Assembly (NCBI GenBank): GCA_051649785.1
Contig: JBOFHT010000087.1
Location: forward strand, 1-9,857
From: JBOFHT01 sp051649785
GTDB lineage: Archaea; Methanobacteriota; Methanobacteria; Methanobacteriales; Methanobacteriaceae
Direction: 5' to 3'
DNA: 9,857 nucleotides
The position numbers and the translations under genes are program-made. Below, piece after piece: positions 1 through 6,578 of the stretch (positions within the stretch are counted from its first letter, which is position 1; the number at the start of each line of letters is the position of its first letter). The notes below the pieces were generated by a model. That model did no database searches and was not told where the DNA came from. It was given only the letters and a program-made list of their open reading frames with translations.

Positions 1-12
1 GACTTTATTTTT

Positions 13-30
13 AAAAAGAAGGATATATAA
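13..30 (+). promoter_or_regulatory. Probable archaeal promoter of the transposase
   Basis: A purine-rich BRE-like stretch (AAAAAGAAGG, 13-22) precedes an ATATATAA box (23-30). A start of transcription about 25 bases downstream would fall near 50-55, leaving a leader of only about ten bases before the ATG at 63. Position and motif are seen; activity is inferred. The same sequence recurs in the second copy at 9731-9748. Confidence 0.5.
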
Positions 31-37
31 GTTTAAA

Positions 38-93
38 TAGTTGGAGAGGCTAATATTTAACTATGACAATCAAAAAAATAACCTCTCCAATTA
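38..93 (+). promoter_or_regulatory. Inverted repeat covering the transposase ribosome binding site and start
   Basis: TTGGAGAGG (41-49) is the perfect reverse complement of CCTCTCCAA (82-90). In RNA the stem can extend to 38-49 paired with 82-93, using one G-U pair. The left arm contains the Shine-Dalgarno-like GGAGAGG and the 32-base loop holds the ATG at 63, so folding would hide the ribosome site and limit translation. If transcription starts after position 49, the left arm is absent from the mRNA and the repeat would act only as DNA, for example as a protein-binding site. Confidence 0.5.
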
Positions 94-1341
94 AGAATTT
101 GTCTGATGTTCAATATATATTTTGTGTTTCTGCTGAATATGAAAAAGCAGAAAAAAATCATGAAAAAATACGAAAATTAAGTCCAGATACAACAGTTTAT
201 ATGATTAATCACGAAAGGTATGCTTATGAAAATCCTTTTTGTAAGCATTGCTACTCTAGAACTTTGAAAGAACATGGTTCTAATCCTAAATTAGTTTTCA
301 CATCCTCTGGTGAGCCTAGAAATATTCGTGTTCAAAGATATTTTTGTAAAAGCTGTGGAAAATACTCACAAACAGATTTCCACGTAGAATACTCCTCATA
401 TTGTAATTTATCTAATGAAACTAAAGCTAAATCAAAAGAAACTACGAGTTTAGACAGAATTTCCCTTAGAAACACTTTAAAACTTCATAAATCTTTCAAC
501 AACATCAATATTTCTCACGAAACTGTGAGAAAAAACATTTTAATATTAGATAATGATTTTTACACTAATAATGACATTGAATTATCTGGTTATTATGGAT
601 ATGATGAACAATAGGTCCGTATCGATGGTAAATGGCAGTACAGATATGTTCTATTTGATATACTCAAGAATGAACCTATTGCAGAACAAATACACGATAA
701 AGTCGAAGAAAAACTTATTAAAACTTTTATTGAAAATAATATCCCTCCTTATAAGCGTAAATGCATTGTAACAGACAGATTAAAAGAATATAATAAAATA
801 ATGCCCGATTTAGGATTTGAACATCAACATTGCACTTTTCATTTAGAATTAGGCATATCTAAAAAAAATATCATCGTATATACGTAAAAAAACTAAAAAA
901 TTCAAAAAAGAAATTAAAAAAAAGAACCCTAAACTTTCTAAAGAGGAAATAAAGGAACTTGTAATGGAAAAACTAAAACCCATTAAAAAAGAGATTTATG
1001 GATTTAAAAACTGGTTTTGGATTCTATTTAATTCAAAATCATATGAAGATGCTTTAAATTTCATTGAAGAAATAAGAAGCGATTTAATTTATTTTCCACC
1101 ATTTTTAGGCAAATACTTAAAAAAAGAATTCATGCCAATATACAAAAAATACTTAGCTTTCCTTAAAAAGGATTATAACGGCAAATTACCACAAACTAAT
1201 AATAAAACTGAGAATTATATTGGAAACACAATGCCTAAAGCAGACAAAAACAAATACCGAACAACATTAGGCTTCATAAACCAAATCTACTACAGATCAG
1301 GAAACTGGATAAAAAATGTAAAAAAACAACTAACAAATTGA
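63..1341 (+). pseudogene. DDE transposase, disrupted by an in-frame TAG and a frameshift
   Basis: Read through both defects, the frames give about 425 residues. The N-terminal part has a probable zinc site (C60-x2-C63 and C95-x2-C98), then a helix-turn-helix-like segment around residues 130-160. The RNase H-like core has D181 (in YDEQ), D238 (in TDRLKEY), C257-x2-H260 (CTFH) and E383 (in NNKTEN). The C-x2-H after the second Asp is typical of Mutator/IS256-type transposases. Defect one is TAG at 612-614, directly after YDEQ, where related proteins have an aromatic residue (DExY followed by GKW), so one base change from a Tyr codon is likely. Defect two is an A8 tract at 861-868: the frame open upstream stops at 885-887, while the downstream frame continues smoothly if one A is removed. 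The start at 63 follows GGAGAGG. The TAG lies right behind the first catalytic Asp, so no active enzyme is expected without readthrough plus slippage. Confidence 0.88.
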
Positions 1342-1345
1342 CAGT
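1325..1345 (-). repeat. Right terminal inverted repeat of the IS
   Basis: The reverse complement starts ACTGTCAATTTGTTAGTTG. It agrees at 16 of 21 positions with the left end at 9636-9656, with an unbroken match over the outer 7 bases. Matching stops at the next outward base (C here, G at the other end), which places the element boundary. Confidence 0.75.
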
Positions 1346-1361
1346 GCTGTTGGTTTGATTT

Positions 1362-1376
1362 CAAAAAGTTTATATA
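1362..1376 (+). promoter_or_regulatory. Archaeal promoter (BRE and TATA box) of the ALP operon
   Basis: TTTATATA at 1369-1376 is a near-ideal methanogen TATA box, preceded by the A-rich BRE-like CAAAAAG (1362-1368). Transcription would start near 1398-1402. The box lies only about 24 bases from the IS end at 1345, so the IS sits just upstream of the core promoter without breaking it. Confidence 0.7.
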
Positions 1377-1493
1377 GTGCTTGTTTTTATATTTATTATT
1401 AAGTGAATATTAATAGTTGCTTGGTTTGTTGTTAATATTTATAATAATTAGATGGGTAATTTTATTACTATTTAATAATGTGTCATTCTTTAT

Positions 1494-1500
1494 GGGGAGG
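1494..1500 (+). promoter_or_regulatory. Ribosome binding site of ALP1
   Basis: GGGGAGG lies 11 bases before GTG 1512 and 14 before GTG 1515. No ATG fits the frame near it: the frame is closed by TGA at 1503-1505, so one of the two adjacent GTG codons must be the start, 1512 being better spaced. Confidence 0.7.
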
Positions 1501-1511
1501 ATTGATTAGTT

Positions 1512-4500
1512 GTGGTGTTTAATAGACAGTTTTATCTTGTATATTTGTTTTTGATTTTTTTTGTGTTTGCTGTGTCGGTGTCTGGTGTTTTTGGTGCTGA
1601 TTCTTTTGATGATGTTCAGTCTTTGATTGATAATGATGTGGGTGATGTTGTTAATTTGGGTAATAAGACTTATGTGGGGTCTGGTGAGCATATTGTTATT
1701 AATAAGAGTAATATTGTGATTAGGGGTCAGTCGGGTAGTAGTAAGGCTGTTTTGGATGCTGATTTTAAGAGTCGTGTTCTTTATATTACTTGTCGTAATG
1801 TTACTTTGGAGAATTTAATTTTGAGTAATGGTGATTCTGATAGCTGGGGTGGTGCTATTAGGGCTGGTGGTTCTGAGTTGTCTGTTTCTAATTGTGAGTT
1901 TAGGAATAATAGGGCTGCTGGTGGTGCTGTTATTATTAGTGATGATGCTAATAATGCTTTGTTTTCTTATTGTGTTTTTGTGAATAATAGTGCTTGTGTT
2001 GATACTGGTAGTGGTGGTACTGGTGGGGGTGCTGTTGATTCTCATGCTTCTAATACTAGATTTGTAGGCTGTAGTTTTATAAATAATTCTGGTGTTTCTT
2101 TAGGTGGAGCCTTGTATTTTATTATTGGTTCTAATAATAGTATTGTTAATTGTGTTTTTGATAGCAATTTTGCTCCTCGTGGTGGTGCTATTTGTGTTGG
2201 TGATTCTGTTACTAGTTTGAGTGTTGTTTCTTCTGTTTTTTTGAATAATAGTGCTACTGATTCTACTGGTGGTGGTGTTTATTCTGCTGGGCTTTTGAAT
2301 GTTTCTAATTGTAGTTTTAGTGGTAATCGTGCTGTTGGTAATGGTGGTGGTGTTTATTCTGCTTCTGCTACTGTTATTAATAGGGGTTCTATTTTTAATG
2401 ATAATGATGCTGTTAATGGGGGTGCTGTTTTTGCTAGTGCTGGAGTAACTATTTCTAATTCTAGCTTTGTTAATAATCGTGCTAGCTCTAATGGCGGTGC
2501 TTTGTATTCTTCTTATTCTACTGTGAATATTGGAAATAATTCTTTTTTCACAGGTAATAATGCTAGTAATGGTGGAGGAATTTATTCTTCTGCTTCTGTG
2601 ACTGTTTCTAATACTAATTTTAATAATAATCGTGCTACTGGAACTACTGGTGGTGGAGCTGTTTTTATTAGTTCTCCTTCTTTGAATGTGGTTTCTTGTA
2701 GTTTTACTGGTAATAATGCTAGTAATGGTGGTGCTATACGAACTAGTGTTTCAGCAAATATTAGGGGATCTACTTTTAGTTTTAATAAAGCTACTGGTAG
2801 TGGTGGTGCTGTTTATACTGATAATACATTAACTTTAAGTAATTCTAATTTTTATGATAATTTAGCAGTTAATGGTGGTGGAATTTTTTCATCTAAAACT
2901 TTAACTTTAACATCTGTTAATGGGACTAGGAATAATGCAAGTTCTGGTGGGTTTATTTATGCTAAGGGTGCAGTAACTATCTCTTCAGGTACTTATACAA
3001 ATAATAAAGCTACTGGTAGTGGTGGTGCTATTTTTGGCACTAGTGTTTTGAGCTTTGTTTCTTCTAATTTTACAGGCAATAGGGCTGTTAATGGTGGTGC
3101 TATTTTGGGTACTAGTACTTTGACTGTTGATAATGGTAGTTTTTCTTCTAATGTTGCTAGTGGTTCTGGTGGTGCTGTTTATACAAATGGGTTAATTACT
3201 ATTAAGAATGGTGCTAGTTTTGTTTATAATTCTGCTACTTCTGGTTCTGGTGGTGCTGTTTATAGTACTAGTTCTTTGATTGTTGATAAGGGTAGTTTTT
3301 CTTCTAATACTGCTAAAGGTAGTGGTGGCGCTGTTTATGCTAAATCTGCTACTATTAAGAATGGTGCTAGTTTTGTTTATAATTCTGCTACTTCTGGTTC
3401 TGGTGGCGCTGTTTATGGTAGTGGTGTTTTGAGTCTTGTTTCTTCTAATTTTGTTAGTAATAGGGCTGTTTATGGTGGTGCTATTTTGGGTACTAGTACT
3501 TTGACTGTTGATAAAGGTAGTTTTTCTTCTAATACTGCTACTGGTAGTGGTGGTGCTTTGTATGGTACTGGTATAATTACTATTAAGAATGGTGCTACGT
3601 TTAATTCTAATGTTGCTAGTGGTTCTGGTGGTGCTGTTTTTAGTACTAATAGTTTGAATGTTGGTTCTTCTTCTAGTTTTAGTGGTAATAGGGCTGTTAA
3701 TGGTGGTGCTTTATACTCTTCTTCAAAGTTAACTGTTGATAAAGGTAGTTTTTCTTCTAATACTGCTACTGGTAGTGGTGGTGCTGTTTATGCTAAAACT
3801 GCTACTATTAAGAATGGTGCTAAGTTTAGTTCTAATTCTGCTGTTAATGGTGGTGCTATTTATTCTTATGGTGCATTGTCTATTACTGGGAATTCTAAGC
3901 TTAATAAAAATAATGCAAATAAAGGTTCTGCTATATATACCAATAGTAAATTAGATATTGCTAAAACTGTATTTGAAGATAATAAAGTAGGTCTTATTTT
4001 AAGTATATCATTAGATGGTAATGTTGTTAAGTATAATAAAACCAAAGTAAATGTTAGAGCTGAATCTTATAATAATGTATATGCTAAAAATGCTATGCAT
4101 TCTATATGGGCTAAAAGTATTGGCAATGTTAAGGTTGATGGTAAATCAGTAAAAAAATATGTCGCTTCTGGTTTTATTGTTAAGGTTAATAATGAAAATG
4201 TAAGAATTGAATCTGGAAAAGGTTCTACTAATATTAAAACATTAGCTCTTACTTATAATTGGAAAGATTTTACTTTTAAAGCTTCTTATGCAGGTAGTAA
4301 AATATTTGCTAAGGCGAGTTCTACTTATAGAGTTAGTGCAAAAATAGCCAGTACTGATGTTTATAATGTTGATATGGGTAAAAATTCGAAATATTATGTT
4401 CCTCATAGAACTGATAATTTGCAAACTAAAATTAATGGTAAAATTTATTCTAAAACTATTAAAATGCAAAAAGCTTCTAATAATGCTTATTTGTTAGGGG

Positions 4501-5117
4501 GAGAGGAAATATCTGATGACTTACAGAAGCTTTTATCTGGGTGGGATGGTGTTTCTGATGTTAATGAGCCTTCTATAAAAAATAAACTCACTGTTATTTT
4601 TGCGTTAAAATCTAAAGCTTATAGTATCGAAGGAAAACTAACTCCGATGGAAAAAACTAGATCTATACTAAAATGGGTTTCTAGTAATATTAAGTATAAT
4701 TATAATGCCGATTTTGGAGGTGCTATAATTCTTAAAAAAGGTTATGGGAATTGTGCAGGATATACTAATTTGTTTGTTTCATTAATTAGGACTGCAGGAG
4801 TACCATCTTCATATTTATATTTCGAGCCAAACGGGTATGACGATCCCCATGTGATATCGTTAGTTTATATTAAAAAGGGAGATTCTTATATAGTTTATAG
4901 AATTGAACCACAAAGGTATAGTTTTAATTATGATGGTTGGAAACCTTCGAAAATGGAAAATGATGGTGGTGTAAATTTTGATGTTTATGGTGAAGAGATA
5001 ATATTTCCGCATTGGTATTATAAGTATCCACCTATAAAGAACCAAATAAAATATCTTTCATTATATGATTATTGGAATCCGACTTATAAGAAAAATGCTT
5101 TTGTTATTTTAAAATAA
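1512..5117 (+). CDS. ALP1: secreted beta-helix adhesin-like protein with C-terminal transglutaminase-like domain
   Basis: Residues 1-29 form a signal peptide with probable cleavage after VFGA. A capping segment follows (about 30-110; NKTY and INKSNIVIRG are typical of methanogen ALPs). From residue 113 to about 800, some 27 GG[AG]-type motifs, mostly GGA[IVL][YF], alternate with FxxN-like motifs, as in Pmp-type right-handed beta-helix proteins. A linker region spans about 800-1040. Residues about 1046-1135 match a transglutaminase-like fold: ILKWVSSNIKYNY, then Cys1081 (GYGNCAGYTNLF), His1113 (DPHVISLVYI) and Glu1132 (YRIEPQR) as a likely triad, with Glu where Asp is usual. This is the fold of pseudomurein endoisopeptidases, but no classic pseudomurein-binding repeats are clear. 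The start is GTG at 1512 or the adjacent GTG at 1515, after GGGGAGG. It probably displays a beta-helix on the cell surface; the ligand is unknown. Confidence 0.88.
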   Translation: MVFNRQFYLVYLFLIFFVFAVSVSGVFGADSFDDVQSLIDNDVGDVVNLGNKTYVGSGEHIVINKSNIVIRGQSGSSKAVLDADFKSRVLYITCRNVTLENLILSNGDSDSWGGAIRAGGSELSVSNCEFRNNRAAGGAVIISDDANNALFSYCVFVNNSACVDTGSGGTGGGAVDSHASNTRFVGCSFINNSGVSLGGALYFIIGSNNSIVNCVFDSNFAPRGGAICVGDSVTSLSVVSSVFLNNSATDSTGGGVYSAGLLNVSNCSFSGNRAVGNGGGVYSASATVINRGSIFNDNDAVNGGAVFASAGVTISNSSFVNNRASSNGGALYSSYSTVNIGNNSFFTGNNASNGGGIYSSASVTVSNTNFNNNRATGTTGGGAVFISSPSLNVVSCSFTGNNASNGGAIRTSVSANIRGSTFSFNKATGSGGAVYTDNTLTLSNSNFYDNLAVNGGGIFSSKTLTLTSVNGTRNNASSGGFIYAKGAVTISSGTYTNNKATGSGGAIFGTSVLSFVSSNFTGNRAVNGGAILGTSTLTVDNGSFSSNVASGSGGAVYTNGLITIKNGASFVYNSATSGSGGAVYSTSSLIVDKGSFSSNTAKGSGGAVYAKSATIKNGASFVYNSATSGSGGAVYGSGVLSLVSSNFVSNRAVYGGAILGTSTLTVDKGSFSSNTATGSGGALYGTGIITIKNGATFNSNVASGSGGAVFSTNSLNVGSSSSFSGNRAVNGGALYSSSKLTVDKGSFSSNTATGSGGAVYAKTATIKNGAKFSSNSAVNGGAIYSYGALSITGNSKLNKNNANKGSAIYTNSKLDIAKTVFEDNKVGLILSISLDGNVVKYNKTKVNVRAESYNNVYAKNAMHSIWAKSIGNVKVDGKSVKKYVASGFIVKVNNENVRIESGKGSTNIKTLALTYNWKDFTFKASYAGSKIFAKASSTYRVSAKIASTDVYNVDMGKNSKYYVPHRTDNLQTKINGKIYSKTIKMQKASNNAYLLGGEEISDDLQKLLSGWDGVSDVNEPSIKNKLTVIFALKSKAYSIEGKLTPMEKTRSILKWVSSNIKYNYNADFGGAIILKKGYGNCAGYTNLFVSLIRTAGVPSSYLYFEPNGYDDPHVISLVYIKKGDSYIVYRIEPQRYSFNYDGWKPSKMENDGGVNFDVYGEEIIFPHWYYKYPPIKNQIKYLSLYDYWNPTYKKNAFVILK
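3042..3840 (+). repeat. Near-identical internal repeats in the ALP1 beta-helix
   Basis: Several exact repeats show recent duplication. A 56-bp block at 3198-3253 recurs at 3351-3406 (shift 153 bp, 51 codons). A 54-bp block at 3504-3557 recurs at 3732-3785 (shift 228 bp, 76 codons). A longer, less perfect copy starting near 3042 recurs near 3423 (shift about 381 bp, 127 codons). All shifts are multiples of three, so the frame is kept. The repeated protein motif runs TLTVDKGSFSSNTATGSGGA, then IKNGA. Confidence 0.9.
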
Positions 5118-5130
5118 TATTTTTATATTA

Positions 5131-5138
5131 GAGGGGAT
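5131..5138 (+). promoter_or_regulatory. Ribosome binding site of ALP2
   Basis: GAGGGGAT ends three bases before ATG 5142, with the GAGGGG core ending five bases before it. The gap from the ALP1 stop is 24 bases, with no room for a promoter, which supports co-transcription. Confidence 0.75.
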
Positions 5139-5141
5139 ATT

Positions 5142-6500
5142 ATGATTCATTTTAAAAAAACAATTATTTGTTTGTGTATATTTGCTATTGTGTGTTTTGC
5201 TTTGGTAAATGTTGTGAGTGCTGCTGATGTCACAATTAATCCAAAAAATGGTACTTTAGAGAATGTTGTTAATAAGTATGATACTATTTATTTAGATGAT
5301 GGTGTTTATAAAGGTGATTCAAATAGGAATATTAATGTTTCAAGGAATACGACTATTATTGGTTTGAATAAGGGAGGTGCTGTAATAGATGATGAATATA
5401 TTGCGTCACTGTTTGAAGTAAATCCCAAAACTTCTTTAACTTTGATTAACGTGACATTTATAAATAGGGTATCATCTATTAGTAATCAGGGAGTTCTGAC
5501 TATAAGTAACACTACTTTTAATAATAGTCGCTCACATATGGGTATTATTTGGAACATTGGTGTTTTAAGGATTTCGGGTTCTTCATTTAATAATAATAGT
5601 TTTTTGATTAATAGTTTTGTTGGGAATGATGTGATTGAAAGTTGTGAGTTTAAGAATAATAAAGCTGGTTCTTATGGGATTATGACGTTTAGGGGGATGA
5701 ATAGGAATATTCGCTTGTTTAATTTGACTTTTATTAATAATTCTGCATCTATTGCTTTGGTTACTGTTAAGGGATCTTATGTTAATGCGAGTGTTTTGAA
5801 TTCTATTTTTATTAATAGTAAGTGTAATCTTTTGGCTATTACTGGTGAGTTTTCACCTAGTGTGGGTTCTAAGTTAAAGCCATCAAATATTACTGAAATT
5901 AATACTACAATTAATTATGAGCCTTATATTAATTTAGGTGTTTATTTGAAGAATAAGGGGTTGGTTGTCCTTAAAGCTACTTTGAAGCATTATAATCTGC
6001 TTTTGCCTAATCAGAAGTTGTATTTTTATGTTGATGGTAAGTTTGTTGGGTCTGCGGTGACTGATAAGAAGGGTGTGGCTACTTTTAATTATAATCCTAG
6101 TCATTTGAATTTTACTGTTCAAGTTGTTCTTAATAAGCATACTGATAAGAATTCTACTACGACTGCTAGTTATGAAAGGACTTCTTTTAAGGGTTTGGCT
6201 TATAAGTATGTTGTGGGTAGCTCTAAGATTGTTTATAATAGTTCTAGTGCTTTGAAGAAGAGGGGTAGTTTGTATTATAAGAAGATTTATGTAAAGAATC
6301 TTGGTGATTCTTTTGGTTCTAAGACTTTTCTTAAGAAGTTATATTCTAAGTATAACTTAGTTAGATATACTTTTATTAATATGGTTTTTAAGTATAATAA
6401 AGCTAAAAGGTCTTTTTCTGTTAAAGTTACTAATTTATTGCCTTATAATTTTAGTAAGAAGCAGGGTGTTTTGACTTTAGTACTTAGGAAAAGGTACTAG
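5142..6500 (+). CDS. ALP2: secreted beta-helix adhesin-like protein with Ig-like module
   Basis: Residues 1-27 or 1-28 are a signal peptide (two Lys, hydrophobic core, cleavage in VVSAAD). The mature N-terminus has the standard ALP capping module (YDTIYLDDGVYKG, then INVSRNTTIIG). Irregular beta-helix coils follow to about residue 245, marked by repeated 'TFINN/SFNNN' turns, much shorter than in ALP1. Residues about 250-340 look like a bacterial-type Ig-like domain (LYFYVDGKFVGSAVTDKKGV, then ATFNY). The last 100 residues are rich in Lys, Arg and Tyr, ending VLRKRY, and could bind an anionic wall polymer; that is inference. No membrane anchor or sortase motif is seen. Many NxS/T sequons suggest N-glycosylation. 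It starts 24 bases after ALP1 and is probably in the same operon. The ligand is unknown. Confidence 0.83.
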   Translation: MIHFKKTIICLCIFAIVCFALVNVVSAADVTINPKNGTLENVVNKYDTIYLDDGVYKGDSNRNINVSRNTTIIGLNKGGAVIDDEYIASLFEVNPKTSLTLINVTFINRVSSISNQGVLTISNTTFNNSRSHMGIIWNIGVLRISGSSFNNNSFLINSFVGNDVIESCEFKNNKAGSYGIMTFRGMNRNIRLFNLTFINNSASIALVTVKGSYVNASVLNSIFINSKCNLLAITGEFSPSVGSKLKPSNITEINTTINYEPYINLGVYLKNKGLVVLKATLKHYNLLLPNQKLYFYVDGKFVGSAVTDKKGVATFNYNPSHLNFTVQVVLNKHTDKNSTTTASYERTSFKGLAYKYVVGSSKIVYNSSSALKKRGSLYYKKIYVKNLGDSFGSKTFLKKLYSKYNLVRYTFINMVFKYNKAKRSFSVKVTNLLPYNFSKKQGVLTLVLRKRY

Positions 6501-6578
6501 TTGTAGGAATTTTTGATAGTGGATTGTAGTGTTTTGAACTTGATAGTAAGTTGATGCATTTTAAAGTAAGGAGATGTG
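6501..6578 (+). promoter_or_regulatory. Gap between ALP2 and ALP3 with ribosome binding site
   Basis: No convincing TATA box or terminator hairpin is visible here. AAGGAG at 6568-6573 is the Shine-Dalgarno site. It leaves only two bases to GTG 6576 but five to GTG 6579, so 6579 is the better start for ALP3. The absence of a promoter favours readthrough from ALP2. Confidence 0.55.

Larger units (their letters stand above)
1..139 (+). repeat. 139-bp direct repeat, copy 1 (window start)
   Basis: Identical base for base to 9719-9857. It covers the transposase promoter, the hairpin and the first 25 codons. It reaches both window edges exactly, which is what a self-overlapping contig would show. 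Confidence 0.97.
1..1345 (+). mobile_element. Insertion sequence, left copy, missing about 83 bp of its left end
   Basis: This stretch carries a single transposase gene and ends in a terminal inverted repeat at 1325-1345. The matching left end is not in this copy because the window starts inside the element; it is seen at 9636-9656 in the second copy. Read outward-in, both ends begin ACTGTCA, and 16 of the first 21 positions agree. Joining 9636-9718 to 1-1345 gives a 1428-bp element. The transposase stop codon (1339-1341) lies inside the right repeat, a compact layout common in small IS elements. Bases outside the two ends (left ...TAGTTAGAG, right GCTGTTGG...) show no target-site duplication. 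The family was not identified by search; the transposase suggests a DDE element with a C(2)H motif, as in the IS256/Mutator-like group. Confidence 0.85.
1346..1511 (+). promoter_or_regulatory. Leader region of the ALP operon
   Basis: This noncoding stretch lies between the IS end and the first ALP gene. It holds the TATA promoter near its left end and GGGGAGG (1494-1500) at its right end, 11 bases before GTG 1512. In between is a weak AU-only inverted repeat (AATATTAA 1406-1413 with TTAATATT 1432-1439). No gene or known riboswitch is recognisable. The expected leader is about 110 nt. Confidence 0.6.

Noticed and set aside
612..614. TAG as a pyrrolysine codon in the transposase
   Set aside because: The same gene also has a frameshift at the A8 tract, and the sequence context points to a Methanobrevibacter/Methanosphaera-like organism, a group not known to use pyrrolysine. 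Mutation of a Tyr codon is simpler.
553..771. A 72-aa plus-strand open frame overlapping the transposase
   Set aside because: It overlaps the TAG region out of frame, while the true frame there reads VRIDGKWQYRYVLFD, a typical transposase core.
964..1341. A separate 125-aa gene
   Set aside because: Its frame is open upstream to the A8 tract and continues the transposase sequence, including catalytic Glu383 and the C-terminus. It is the 3' part of the broken gene, not a new one.
1506..2045. Minus-strand open frames opposite ALP1 (and similar ones opposite ALP2 and ALP3)
   Set aside because: They are Thr/Ile/Ser/Asn-rich mirror images of the C-poor repeat coding strand, without ribosome sites or domain features.
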